A stretch of DNA of 13,846 bases from Bacillota bacterium (GCA_023413185.1 JAEZQD010000079.1:1-13846); one strand, 5' to 3'; shown: positions 6,587 to 13,846, counted from the first letter of the stretch. A program made the numbers and translations. Notes: generated by a model from the sequence alone, not told the origin.

Positions 6587-6627
6587 AAAGAGCACGGGGA
6601 CATTTGCAAAATGCCTCCGTGCTCTTT
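6587..6627 (-). terminator. Terminator of the AbrB-type regulator gene
   Basis: AAAGAGCACGG (6587-6597) and CCGTGCTCTTT (6617-6627) form an 11-bp perfect stem that continues inward with imperfect pairing. On the minus strand it ends in CTCTTTTCTAT. It starts 21 bases past the stop codon. A further 10-bp inverted repeat, GGCAGCAAGT (6571-6580) with ACTTGCTGCC (6650-6659), encloses it and includes the stop codon. Confidence 0.8.
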
Positions 6628-6647
6628 ATGCCATGTAATGATTTTGC

Positions 6648-6899
6648 TTACTTGCTGCCGTAGTTCGCAAGTTCTTTTAGGCAGCTTGCGCAAATATTTT
6701 TGCCGCCATAAACTGTAACATTGCTGGCGTCGCCGCAGAAGATACAGGAGGGTTCATACTTTTTAAGAATAACCTGATTGCCTTCTACATAGATTTCGAG
6801 AGAGTCCTTTTCGTTGATGTTCAGGGTACGGCGGAGCTCGATTGGTAAAACGATGCGACCCAGTTCGTCAACTTTCCTTACGATACCTGTTGATTTCAA
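6648..6899 (-). CDS. AbrB/SpoVT-type transcription regulator with zinc ribbon
   Basis: An 83-residue DNA-binding protein. The N-terminal swapped-hairpin AbrB domain is clear: KSTGIVRKVDELGRIVLPIE at residues 2-21 and the closing strand around 35-47. The C-terminal part has four cysteines, CIFC (52-55) and CASC (70-73), forming a probable zinc ribbon seen in many clostridial members. Such proteins are transition-state regulators of sporulation and stationary-phase genes; targets are unknown here. The start is TTG at 6899, because GGAGG (6912-6908) lies 8 bases upstream and the family begins with this sequence. A longer reading from further upstream would include the promoter region and is rejected. 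It has its own strong promoter and terminator, hence a single-gene unit. Confidence 0.9.
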   Translation of the reverse strand: MKSTGIVRKVDELGRIVLPIELRRTLNINEKDSLEIYVEGNQVILKKYEPSCIFCGDASNVTVYGGKNICASCLKELANYGSK

Positions 6900-6963
6900 T
6901 GTGTGTACCTCCAAATTTCTCTTTTTGTTGCAATTTTGTTGTAAGAATGCTATCAACGTATAT

Positions 6964-6992
6964 AATATACTACAAACCGCGTGAAATGTCAA
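6964..6992 (-). promoter_or_regulatory. Near-consensus vegetative promoter of the AbrB-type gene
   Basis: On the minus strand TTGACA (6992-6987) is followed after exactly 17 bases by TATATT (6969-6964). The start site would be near 6957, giving a leader of about 58 bases before the TTG start. This is one of the two best sigma-A-like promoters in the window. Confidence 0.85.
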
Positions 6993-7077
6993 ATACTAGA
7001 AAGCAAAAATTTAAAAATAATTGTGAAATAATTGTGAATTAGAGCAATCCGTGAAAGTTTATAGACAAAAGAGAAAA

Positions 7078-7094
7078 ATCGCAAAGATTGCGAT
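7078..7094 (-). terminator. Possible weak terminator facing away from spmA
   Basis: ATCGCAA (7078-7084) and TTGCGAT (7088-7094) form a 7-bp hairpin. Read on the minus strand it is followed by TTTTTCTCTTTT. No minus-strand gene ends here, so it could stop antisense transcription before it reaches the AbrB-type promoter, or mean nothing. Confidence 0.25.
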
Positions 7095-7168
7095 AAAAAC
7101 CACCATAATACGACTTCATATACAATTTAGCGGGTTAAAGGGAAATTGCGGTTTTCTATAAATTAGTA

Positions 7169-7196
7169 TTTACAAAAGGAAAGCATTTTATATATT
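7169..7196 (+). promoter_or_regulatory. Sigma-A-like promoter upstream of spmA
   Basis: TTTACA (7169-7174), 16 bases, then TATATT (7191-7196), in an AT-rich spacer 134 bases before spmA. A second candidate, GCATATACT (7244-7252), resembles the -10 of mother-cell sigma-E promoters, which would suit spmAB, but no matching -35 was found. Apart from these and a small hairpin (7261-7266/7277-7282), the 330-base spacer 7000-7329 shows nothing else. Confidence 0.4.
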
Positions 7197-7329
7197 GTGA
7201 TTGTGTACATTTCTATTCGATTACGAAAGTGTAATGAAAATTGGCATATACTTGTAATGGATCTACCCAAATAAAAGTAGATAGACTAAAACCTAACAGC
7301 GCACGACGCAAAGAAGGAGCGCGACGGAT

Positions 7330-7977
7330 ATGATGACATGGGTAATTACCGCAATACTGTTAATCAGTATTGCCATTGGCGCATTAAACGGTAGGATGGA
7401 TGGCGTTTCGTCCGCCGCCATTCGCGGGGGTATAGACGCCGTACAGCTTTCGATTACGCTGCTCGGTGGCATGTGCCTGTGGAGCGGGGTGATGCGTGTT
7501 GCGGAAAAGTCAGGTATTACCAAGGCGTTCTGCAGCCTGCTTAGCCCCATTACCAAGCGTTTGTTTTACGGGGTAGACCCAAACGGCAAGGCGATGCAGG
7601 CAATCTCCATGAACATCACCGCAAACCTGCTGGGGCTTGGCAACGCGGCGACGCCACTGGGCATTCTTGCAATGAAGGAGCTTTCAAGCGAGCTTAAGGC
7701 AAAAGAGACCCCCGCCCACCAGATGATTCTGTTTGTCGTGCTCAACACCGCATCCATTACACTTATTCCCACCACGGTGGCAACGCTTCGGCTTGAGTAC
7801 GGCGCAAGCAACCCGATGGATATTCTGCTCTGTGTGTGGCTGGCATCCATTGCGTCGGTGGTGTGCGCGGTGGGGGTAACCATGCTCATCGGAACGATTA
7901 CCCGGTCCGGCAGGACAAAGACATCGTCCCCATCCCGGCGGGATACCAACAACAGAAAGGTTCGGTCCGTATCATGA
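7330..7977 (+). CDS. spmA: Spore maturation protein A
   Basis: A 215-residue membrane protein of the nucleoside-recognition (Gate) superfamily. Its features are an N-terminal membrane segment, GGIDAVQLSITLLGGMCLWSG-type helices at about 33-53, and the conserved stretch ANLLGLGNAATPLGI at about residues 97-111, typical of SpmA. SpmA and SpmB act together in dehydration of the spore core during maturation, which determines heat resistance; the mechanism is unknown. The ATG at 7330 has AAGGAG (7314-7319) 10 bases upstream; the next codon is also ATG. Its stop overlaps the ATG of spmB (ATGA), so the pair is translationally coupled. The C-terminal 25 residues are basic and Ser-rich and make the protein slightly longer than usual. 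Its presence shows that the organism makes, or descends from makers of, endospores. Confidence 0.92.
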   Translation: MMTWVITAILLISIAIGALNGRMDGVSSAAIRGGIDAVQLSITLLGGMCLWSGVMRVAEKSGITKAFCSLLSPITKRLFYGVDPNGKAMQAISMNITANLLGLGNAATPLGILAMKELSSELKAKETPAHQMILFVVLNTASITLIPTTVATLRLEYGASNPMDILLCVWLASIASVVCAVGVTMLIGTITRSGRTKTSSPSRRDTNNRKVRSVS

Positions 7978-8498
7978 GTATAACAAGCCTGGTCATTCCG
8001 GTAACCCTTGCGGCAATCTTCTGTGTAGGCATCTACCGAGGGGTGGACGTATTCGGCGAGTTTGTAACAGGGGCAAAGGAGGGTGTTCAGACCACCATCA
8101 ACATCCTACCCGCGCTAATCGCCATTATGACGGCGATAGGAATGTTCCGTGCCTCGGGTGCGCTCGATATCCTGACCAACGCCGCAGAGCCAATCTCGTC
8201 CTTACTGCAAATGCCGAAGGAGGTAGTACCGCTCACCCTGCTGCGCCCCATCTCGGGCAGCGGCGCGCTGGTGATTGTCGAAGATATACTGAAAAACAAC
8301 GGTCCCGACAGCTTAGCGGGGCGGGTGGCAAGCGTGATGATGGGTTCGACCGAGACCACCTTTTACACGGTGGCGGTCTATTACAGCGCGGCGGGTATCA
8401 GCAAGACTCGCTACACCGTACCCTGTGCGCTCGTCGGTGATATGGTGGGGTTTGTTATGAGCACCACGCTCGTGCGCATCCTAATGCCGTTGACGTAG
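7974..8498 (+). CDS. spmB: Spore maturation protein B
   Basis: A 174-residue membrane protein, the usual partner of SpmA, also with a Gate domain. Typical SpmB features are the opening helix LVIPVTLAAIFCVGIYRGVDVF, the FVTGAKEG loop (about 28-35), LLRPISGSGAL (about 90-100) and GSTETTFYTVAVYY (about 122-135). The start ATG at 7974 overlaps the stop of spmA by one ATGA; AAAGG lies too far upstream (about 15 bases) to act alone, which fits coupling. A longer reading starting inside spmA is rejected. It ends 43 bases from the convergent ABC ATPase gene with no convincing terminator between (only an imperfect hairpin at 8524-8545). Confidence 0.92.
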   Translation: MSITSLVIPVTLAAIFCVGIYRGVDVFGEFVTGAKEGVQTTINILPALIAIMTAIGMFRASGALDILTNAAEPISSLLQMPKEVVPLTLLRPISGSGALVIVEDILKNNGPDSLAGRVASVMMGSTETTFYTVAVYYSAAGISKTRYTVPCALVGDMVGFVMSTTLVRILMPLT

Positions 8499-8541
8499 AA
8501 TAAAGCAAAGAAAACACGACGCAGTAAAACCATACGCGGGT

Positions 8542-9261
8542 TTACACTAGTTCTTCAAGGGGGGTATAGGCGGGGTTTTTGCTGTCTTCGCTTATTTTAC
8601 CGTCCGCGATGCGCACAATGCGTTCTGCGGTTTTGGCGATGAGGTTGTCGTGGGTAATGAGTATGATGGTGCGCCCCTCGGCGTGCAGCTCGTGCAGGAT
8701 GCGTATGACATCGCTGCCCGATTTTGAGTCGAGGTTGCCGGTGGGCTCATCCGCAAGGATAATGGGAGGGCGCGCCGCAATCGCACGCGCAATGGCGACG
8801 CGCTGCTGCTGACCGCCCGACATCTGCGTGGGCTTGTGGTGCGTTCGGTTGAGAAGCCCCACCCTGCCCAGCGACTCCTTCGAGATTTTGTGGCGTTCCT
8901 CTCTGCCAAGACCGCGGTAGATGAGCGGAAGCTCAACGTTTTCCATCGCATCCAGGCTCTGAATCAGGTTAAAGCCCTGAAAGATAAAGCCTATTTGTTC
9001 GTTGCGTATGTCCGAAAGCTCATCGTCCGTCATTTTGGATACATCCTCGCCCGCAAGGTAATACTCGCCCGAAGACGGTACGTCCAGACAGCCCAGCATG
9101 TTCATCAGGGTGCTTTTGCCCGAACCGGACTGCCCGATAATTGCGACAAACTCCCCCGTGTTGATGGTGAGGTTAACGCCGTCGAGCGCGCGCACCTCGT
9201 TTTCGCCGGGGTTGTAGATTTTGTATACATCCTTAATCTCTATCAGCGTTTGTGTAGGCAT
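8542..9261 (-). CDS. ABC transporter ATPase, MacB/LolD type, without a permease gene nearby
   Basis: A complete 239-residue ATPase. Walker A GQSGSGKST is at residues 43-51, the Q-loop FQGFNL around 94-99, and the signature SGGQQQR at 148-154. Walker B ILADEP is at 168-173 and the switch histidine in ITHD near 205. The ENVELPLIYRG stretch is typical of the MacB/LolD/YknY group, which powers mechanotransmission-type permeases involved in lipoprotein, peptide or drug handling. The usual neighbour, a MacB-like permease or membrane fusion protein, is absent: spmB converges downstream and an unrelated gene diverges upstream. It could serve a permease encoded elsewhere. The ATG at 9261 is preceded by AAAGGA at about 8 bases. 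Confidence 0.9.
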   Translation of the reverse strand: MPTQTLIEIKDVYKIYNPGENEVRALDGVNLTINTGEFVAIIGQSGSGKSTLMNMLGCLDVPSSGEYYLAGEDVSKMTDDELSDIRNEQIGFIFQGFNLIQSLDAMENVELPLIYRGLGREERHKISKESLGRVGLLNRTHHKPTQMSGGQQQRVAIARAIAARPPIILADEPTGNLDSKSGSDVIRILHELHAEGRTIILITHDNLIAKTAERIVRIADGKISEDSKNPAYTPLEELV

Positions 9262-9291
9262 GGTTTTTCATCCTTTCGCGGCGTGATGATT

Positions 9292-9322
9292 GTTATATCA
9301 GTTTGCTGGCGTGCGTTAGCAA
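9292..9322 (-). promoter_or_regulatory. Possible promoter of the orphan ABC ATPase
   Basis: On the minus strand TGATATAAC (9300-9292) is an extended -10 box, and TTGCTA (9322-9317) lies 19 bases upstream of TATAAC. The spacing is long, which the extended -10 may offset. Confidence 0.35.
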
Positions 9323-9355
9323 AAAGACAAGCACATATAATTTACAAGTTTTTCA

Positions 9356-9384
9356 TTAAACCGTGCGACGAATTGTGATATAAT
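9356..9384 (+). promoter_or_regulatory. Extended -10 promoter for the ABC exporter operon
   Basis: TGATATAAT at 9376-9384 (TG, one base, consensus TATAAT) with a poor -35 TTAAAC (9356-9361) at 17 bases. The start site near 9391 would leave a leader of about 185 bases before the ATPase gene. The leader has no recognised riboswitch or strong terminator hairpin; a 22-codon reading at 9409 without a ribosome binding site is not convincing. Confidence 0.5.
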
Positions 9385-9574
9385 ATACTCAATTTGGCAA
9401 GCAAGCTTATGTTGATGCAACACAAGACGATGCCTGCCTTTCATACAACGCTTCTGTGTGGACGGATGAATAGCTAGCTACAACCTATAGTATAACCGAA
9501 ACAACAAGCAGTCAAGCATAATAATGTTAATTTTTAGCCGCGACAGTCCGCGTTTGCAGGAAGGAAGGATTATA

Positions 9575-10303
9575 ATGCAGGCAACCTTGGTAGTAGACAA
9601 CCTATGCAAGAACTACGGTAAGAAGCAAGCGGTAAAGAACGTCAGCTTTTCGGTGGAAAAGGGGGAGATATTTGCCCTGATCGGACCAAACGGCGCGGGC
9701 AAAACCTCTACCATCCGCGTGGTGGCAACCCTGCTGACCCCCACCTCGGGGGACGCGCTGGTGGATGGGGTAAGTGTTGTGAAAAATCCCGCAGCGGTGC
9801 GCAGCTCCATTACCTACCTGCCCGACGAGGCGGGGGCTTATAAGAATATGACGGGCGCACGTTACCTCGATTTTATGGCGTCGTTATTTGCCGCAAACAG
9901 GCAGCAAAAGGAGGAGATGGTGCGTCGAGCTGGTGAGATCTGCGGGCTGGGTGACCGCCTTACGGACAAGATATCCACCTACAGCCGCGGTATGATACGC
10001 AAGCTGCTGCTCTCGCGCGCGGTGATGAGCCGACCCAAGCTTGCCGTGCTCGACGAGCCCACGAGCGGGCTGGATATCATCAACGCACTGGAGATTCGCC
10101 GCATGATTAAAGACCTGGCGGCAGGCGGCATGTCCTTTTTGGTTTCGTCGCATAACATGCTAGAGATTGAGTTTATTTCAACCCGTGTAGGTATCATCAA
10201 CGACGGTGTGTTGCTCGAATGCGGGCAGCCCGATGAGCTTAAGCAAAAGTACGGCGCGCAAAACCTCGAAGAGGTGTTTGAAAGGGCGGTGACCAACGCA
10301 TGA
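9575..10303 (+). CDS. ABC-2 type exporter ATPase (NatA-like)
   Basis: A 242-residue ATPase with Walker A GPNGAGKT (residues 37-44), a signature in the variant form YSRGM (136-140) in place of LSGGQ, Walker B AVLDEP (157-162) followed by TSGLD, and the switch histidine in SSHNM near 197. The region YLPDEAGAY (81-89) replaces the usual Q-loop glutamine context, as in the CcmA/NatA/YhaQ group. This group energises ABC-2 permeases that export sodium, drugs or peptides. The ATG at 9575 has AGGAAGGA a few bases upstream; an ATG at 9524 gives a longer protein but has no ribosome binding site. It overlaps the permease gene by ATGA, so both subunits are made together. Confidence 0.9.
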   Translation: MQATLVVDNLCKNYGKKQAVKNVSFSVEKGEIFALIGPNGAGKTSTIRVVATLLTPTSGDALVDGVSVVKNPAAVRSSITYLPDEAGAYKNMTGARYLDFMASLFAANRQQKEEMVRRAGEICGLGDRLTDKISTYSRGMIRKLLLSRAVMSRPKLAVLDEPTSGLDIINALEIRRMIKDLAAGGMSFLVSSHNMLEIEFISTRVGIINDGVLLECGQPDELKQKYGAQNLEEVFERAVTNA

Positions 10304-11622
10304 GCCGTTTTTGGATTCTGCTAAAAAAAGAGCTGCGCGATATGATTACCGTGCAAACGCTTCTGCCGATGATTATTGTTTTGGTGGTGTTCTCGCTGCT
10401 GGGGCAGTTTATCGGCAGCGCGACACAGGAGGCGGCGCAAGGCAGCAATGCCGTTGTGGTTGCCGACCTTGACAACACCGCGTCGTCCCGCGATATCCTG
10501 GCCCGTTTGGAGCAGAGCGGGTATCAGATTAACCAAATGCCGACCTTTGGCGTAAACCCCATCACAACAGCCCTGCAAGACGGACACAACAGCATCCTCA
10601 TTATCGAACTGGGGTTTGAGCGTGCCTTGCAAAGCGGCACGGCACCGGTCATCACCCTTCATACGCGCCTTACTTCGTTTGCAGTACTGTCCACCATGAT
10701 GGGCTCGCACACCCAAAGCGCGGCGCAGGAGATAGAAGGGCTGATAAAGGACGACCTGCTTGCAAAATCGGGCGTTGTGGATGGGGCGCTGTATGACGAG
10801 CCCGTTACCTTGCAGGAATACACCCACGTCAACGATCAATCCGCGCAGGTGTCCTCAAGTGTGGTGCAGTCCATTGCAATGTCACAAACCATCTTTGTGC
10901 CGATGATCATCTTTATGATTGTGATTATGGCGTCTCAGATGACCGCGACCGCCATCGCCAATGAAAAGGGCGACAAAACGCTCGAGACACTGCTTTCCAC
11001 CCCCGTATCGCGCCTTGCGGTGCTGTTTTCCAAGATGACGGCGGCGGGTATCGGCTCGCTGCTTATGTCGGTGGTGTTTTTGCTTGGATTTTCCAGCTAC
11101 ATGGGTGCGCTCAGCGGGGGTATGAACGGCATGGCAGCCGGGAATGGCGCCATGCAGGACATCGGCGTTACCGATGTTTCCACTGCTATGAACACACTGG
11201 GGCTTACGCTTTCGCCCATGCAGTTTGTGATTATCGGGGTGGAGCTGTTTACCACCATCCTGATAGCACTTGCCATCTCTACCATGCTCGGCGCGCTTGC
11301 CGAGGATATTAAGGGCGTACAGACGGCGATTACCCCCATTATGTTCTGTGTGATGATTCCTTACCTCATCTCGCTGTTTGCCGATATTACCGCGCTGCCT
11401 GCCATGGCGCGCATCCCGCTGTATCTGATACCGTTTACCCATACGTTTGTCGCAACGGCGGCGCTGGTGTTCGGCGACTATACCCTTGTGATGTTCGGCA
11501 TTGTGTATCAGCTTGCGTTTTTGGCACTGTCGCTGTTTTTGGCGGTGCGCCTGTTCTCGTCCGATAAGCTGTTTACGGCAAAGCTCACGCGGCGCAAGAC
11601 CAAAAAGGGCGCCGTGGTTTAA
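10300..11622 (+). CDS. ABC-2 type exporter permease (NatB-like)
   Basis: A 440-residue membrane subunit. One N-terminal membrane helix (about residues 20-40, after the charged start MSRFWILLKKELRD) is followed by an extracytoplasmic domain of about 150 residues. Five or so C-terminal helices start with VPMIIFMIVIMASQM near 203. The motif NEKGDKTLETLLSTPVS just after this helix is the conserved coupling region of ABC-2 permeases, where the ATPase docks. This layout is that of NatB/YhaP-type subunits. The substrate is not predictable; sodium export is one possibility. The start overlaps the stop of the ATPase gene. No terminator follows; the next gene has its own promoter 11 bases after the stop. 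Confidence 0.88.
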   Translation: MSRFWILLKKELRDMITVQTLLPMIIVLVVFSLLGQFIGSATQEAAQGSNAVVVADLDNTASSRDILARLEQSGYQINQMPTFGVNPITTALQDGHNSILIIELGFERALQSGTAPVITLHTRLTSFAVLSTMMGSHTQSAAQEIEGLIKDDLLAKSGVVDGALYDEPVTLQEYTHVNDQSAQVSSSVVQSIAMSQTIFVPMIIFMIVIMASQMTATAIANEKGDKTLETLLSTPVSRLAVLFSKMTAAGIGSLLMSVVFLLGFSSYMGALSGGMNGMAAGNGAMQDIGVTDVSTAMNTLGLTLSPMQFVIIGVELFTTILIALAISTMLGALAEDIKGVQTAITPIMFCVMIPYLISLFADITALPAMARIPLYLIPFTHTFVATAALVFGDYTLVMFGIVYQLAFLALSLFLAVRLFSSDKLFTAKLTRRKTKKGAVV

Positions 11623-11632
11623 TCGACACGGT

Positions 11633-11662
11633 TTGACAACTCGCATGCCAAAGCGGTACAAT
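11633..11662 (+). promoter_or_regulatory. Strong vegetative promoter of the binding-protein gene
   Basis: TTGACA (11633-11638), 18 bases, TACAAT (11657-11662). The start site would be near 11669, so the leader is only about 57 bases, too short for a cobalamin riboswitch. No Fur-like palindrome is apparent. Confidence 0.8.
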
Positions 11663-11725
11663 AAAAGCAATAAAAGAGTACTATTTGTCTGTTGCGCTGT
11701 TTGCAAAGACGGGAAGGCAAAACAC

Positions 11726-12751
11726 ATGAATCGATTCAAACGGTTATTCGCCTTTATGGCACTTGTTTTAACCCTGCAGCTCCTTGTCTCCTGCACGGCG
11801 GGGCAGCCACAGCAGGGGCAGTCTTCGGTTGTACCCGAAGAACCGGTGGATATCAACTTTCCACTGGACTTTGACGGGGTTTATATTGAGGCGATGCCAA
11901 TGCGCATCGTATCGCTTTCTCCCGCGCTGACCGAGATAATCTGCGAGCTCGGCTACGAGGACAGATTGGTGGGTCGCACCGACTACTGCGATTACCCAGG
12001 CTCGGTATCGGCACTGCCCAGCGTGGGTACGGTTTTAATGCTTGACACCGAGGCGGTTTCGGCGCTGGAACCCGACCTGATTGTGATGCAGGCTCCGCCC
12101 ACCAACGAGGCACTGACCAAGCTGCAGCAGACGGGCGCGCCCATTGCCACCCTGTCACGCGCCTACGACCTCGCATCAACCGGCGAGCTGTATGCCAAGA
12201 TATTCAAGCTGATGGAGGGTACCGTAGAGGGTGTGGATAAGGGTGAACGGTACAAGACGGAGTTTGCACAGCGTATGGAAAACCTTAAAAGTGCCATTGA
12301 GCGTACCGTTGCCGCGATGGAGGATGCGCCCGAATACACCGGCGCGTACATCGTCGACACCTACTCGATTGTCGCCACGCCCGATACCTACGAGGGCAAG
12401 CTGCTCGAGGTGCTGGGGCTTGCAAATGCCGCTTCGGACGGTGCCAACTGGCAGTTCCCCCACGAAAAGCTGACTGCGGCAAAGCCCTATATCCTGCTGT
12501 GCGCAAGCGATATTGAGCTGGAAAGCCTTGCGGGCAATAAGCGTCTGGGTTCCTTGGGTGCGGTGAAAAAGGAACGCGCCTATGCGGTAAACAGCGTAAT
12601 CTTTGAGCGCCAAAGCCCGCGCCTTGCGGATGAGCTGGAACGTCTGGCAAAGGAGATACACCCCGACCTTGTACTGGGTGCGGCATCAAACGAGCCGCAA
12701 GCATCCTCGCAGGATGAGCAGCCGCAAAGCGAAGCCGCATCGTCAACCTAA
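11726..12751 (+). CDS. Lipoprotein substrate-binding protein of the BtuF/FepB class
   Basis: A 341-residue lipoprotein. A basic start (MNRFKR), a hydrophobic stretch and the lipobox LVSC (Cys23) are followed by a Gln/Ser-rich linker. The periplasmic-binding-protein class III fold starts at MRIVSLSPALTEIICELGYEDRLVGRTDYCDYP (about 55-87, quoted here only as the span), with PDLIVMQ near 114 and TYEGKLLEVLGLANAA near 220. This class captures cobalamin, ferric siderophores or heme for an ABC importer. The C-terminal tail (last 25 residues) is low complexity, rich in Ser, Gln and Glu. No permease or ATPase for import lies next to it; the adjacent NatAB-like pair is an exporter. The ATG at 11726 has GGAAGG at 8 bases; in-frame upstream starts fall inside the permease gene and are rejected. 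Confidence 0.85.
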   Translation: MNRFKRLFAFMALVLTLQLLVSCTAGQPQQGQSSVVPEEPVDINFPLDFDGVYIEAMPMRIVSLSPALTEIICELGYEDRLVGRTDYCDYPGSVSALPSVGTVLMLDTEAVSALEPDLIVMQAPPTNEALTKLQQTGAPIATLSRAYDLASTGELYAKIFKLMEGTVEGVDKGERYKTEFAQRMENLKSAIERTVAAMEDAPEYTGAYIVDTYSIVATPDTYEGKLLEVLGLANAASDGANWQFPHEKLTAAKPYILLCASDIELESLAGNKRLGSLGAVKKERAYAVNSVIFERQSPRLADELERLAKEIHPDLVLGAASNEPQASSQDEQPQSEAASST

Positions 12752-12772
12752 GCGTTTTTAACCGAATAATAA

Positions 12773-12804
12773 AAGGCGGAGGGGATTTCAGTCCCTTCCG
12801 CCTT
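12773..12804. terminator. Bidirectional terminator between the binding-protein gene and secA
   Basis: Bases 12773-12785 and 12792-12804 form a 13-bp stem (one G-U pair) with loop TTTCAG. The + side ends in TTGTTTATT and the - side in TTTTATTATT, so it can end both convergent transcripts. Confidence 0.85.
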
Positions 12805-12827
12805 GTTTATTGATATTGGAGTCTCGG

Positions 12828-13846
12828 TTATTGCTCACTTAACCCGCAGCACTTTTTATACTTTTTGCCGCTGCCGCAGGGGCAGGCGTCGTTGCGCCCG
12901 ACCTTGTCACCCTTGTTGCGCACCGGTTGCTTTTTCTCTGAGCCATCGCCGCCGCCGTAGGACGCGTGGGATACGTCTGCCACCTGCTCGCGCTTTGGCT
13001 CCTCCTGTGTCCTTGGGCGGACGAAGAACAGCGCACGCACCGTGTTTTCGCGAATCGAGCTAATCATCGCATCAAACATCTCAAAGCCCTCAAGACGGTA
13101 TTCCACCACGGGGTCGTGCTGACCGTATGCGCGCAGGTTAATGCCGCGCTTTAATTCCTCCATCGCGTCGATGTGGTCCATCCACTGCACGTCCACGTTT
13201 TTAAGCAGAATAACGCGCTCAATCTCGCGCATCAGCTCGGAGCCAAACTCCTTCTCGCGTGCCGCGTAAACCTCGTGCGCCTTCTCGCGCATCGCCTGTT
13301 TAATATCGTCCTTTTGTGCCTGGCTAAGCTCCTCGGTAGTAAACCGCAGGCTGTCTTTTGTGGTAAGCCAGCCCATGTAATAGTCGCGCAGACCCTCAAG
13401 GTTCCAGTCGTCGTGTACGTCGCCGTCCGTCAGGTAGGTATCCACGACAGCAGAGATGCTGTCGTCTATCATTTTTTGAATGTATTCGCCGAGATCCTCG
13501 CCGTCAAGAACCTTGGCGCGCTGACCGTAGATGATCTCGCGCTGGCGGTTCATAACATCGTCAAACCGAAGCACGTTTTTACGTATCGAGAAGTTGCGTC
13601 CTTCCACCTTGCGCTGTGCCGATTCGATGGAGTTGGACAGCATGCGCGTTTCAAGCGGCATATCCTCCTCGACACCCAGCGTGTTCATCAGCGACTGGAT
13701 GCGCTCGCCGCCGAACAGGCGCATGAGGTCGTCCTCAAGCGAGATGAAGAACTGGCTTTCGCCGGGGTCGCCCTGACGACCGGCGCGACCGCGCAGCTGG
13801 TTGTCGATGCGGCGGGACTCATGGCGTTCGGTTCCCAGTATAAACA
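12828..13846 (-). CDS. secA: Preprotein translocase ATPase SecA, C-terminal part
   Basis: The 3' 339 codons of secA; the 5' part lies beyond the right edge. The visible part begins within nucleotide-binding domain 2 (GTERHESRRIDNQLRGRAGR and QGDPG, the helicase motif VI region), seen at about 13832-13760. It then runs through the helical scaffold and wing domains (FDDVMNRQREIIYGQR, WMDHIDAMEELKRGINLRAYGQ), and ends with a linker and the zinc-binding SEC-C tail CPCGSGKKYKKCC that contacts SecB-like partners and lipids. SecA drives protein export through SecYEG at the cytoplasmic membrane. An apparent start at 13724 is an internal methionine. The gene converges on the binding-protein gene and shares its terminator. 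Family identity is certain; nothing unusual was seen. Confidence 0.97.
   Translation of the reverse strand, partial: FILGTERHESRRIDNQLRGRAGRQGDPGESQFFISLEDDLMRLFGGERIQSLMNTLGVEEDMPLETRMLSNSIESAQRKVEGRNFSIRKNVLRFDDVMNRQREIIYGQRAKVLDGEDLGEYIQKMIDDSISAVVDTYLTDGDVHDDWNLEGLRDYYMGWLTTKDSLRFTTEELSQAQKDDIKQAMREKAHEVYAAREKEFGSELMREIERVILLKNVDVQWMDHIDAMEELKRGINLRAYGQHDPVVEYRLEGFEMFDAMISSIRENTVRALFFVRPRTQEEPKREQVADVSHASYGGGDGSEKKQPVRNKGDKVGRNDACPCGSGKKYKKCCGLSEQ

Noticed and set aside
6348..6638. 96-residue open frame over the cloverleaf region
   Set aside because: It reads through the inverted repeats and the AbrB terminator; composition and lack of a ribosome binding site argue against translation.
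8524..8545. Hairpin between spmB and the ABC ATPase gene as terminator
   Set aside because: Only seven base pairs with a mismatch, and no T run on the plus strand.
9409..9477. 22-codon reading as a leader peptide before the ABC exporter
   Set aside because: No ribosome binding site and no attenuator-like structure after it.
10882..11856. Long minus-strand open frame opposite the permease
   Set aside because: His/Lys/Arg-rich composition is the usual antisense shadow of a GC-rich membrane protein gene; the plus-strand gene has clear family motifs.

Overview
The window looks like chromosome from a spore-forming, low-to-mid GC Firmicute of the class Clostridia. The reasons are the spmA-spmB spore maturation pair, a collagen-like Gly-X-Y surface protein of the exosporium type, an AbrB/SpoVT-type regulator with a C-terminal zinc ribbon, strong Shine-Dalgarno sequences with occasional GTG and TTG starts, and the pairing of a DUF1538 membrane protein with a P-II-like protein. 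No plasmid, phage or CRISPR signature was seen. The species cannot be named from the sequence.

Left part (1-3175, + strand): the 3' end of a collagen-like gene (GPT/GPE triplets plus a globular C-terminal domain) with its own terminator. It is followed by two tandem paralogous family-2 glycosyltransferases with TPR-like C-termini, closed by a strong terminator. The layout suggests that the enzymes glycosylate the threonine-rich collagen stalk. Next comes about 420 bp without a convincing protein gene (3117-3536), which holds a possible structured RNA (about 3234-3403).

Middle-left (3493-6992, - strand): a two-gene operon of a duplicated DUF1538 membrane protein and an overlapping tandem P-II-like protein, probably a transporter with its regulator. 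Upstream lie a small DUF3592 membrane protein and an AbrB-type regulator with a TTG start and a near-consensus promoter. Between the last two, at 6365-6537, are two adjacent cloverleaf-shaped inverted-repeat units. Each has a closing stem and three abutting hairpins, and the second is a diverged copy of the first in opposite orientation. This is the most unusual feature in the window.

Middle-right (7000-12804): an AT-rich spacer with a promoter, spmA-spmB (overlapping ATGA), a convergent orphan MacB/LolD-type ABC ATPase, then a divergent region leading into an overlapping ABC ATPase/ABC-2 permease pair (NatAB-like exporter). After these comes an orphan lipoprotein of the BtuF/FepB class with its own promoter. 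A bidirectional terminator separates it from the 3' part of secA, which runs off the right edge on the - strand.
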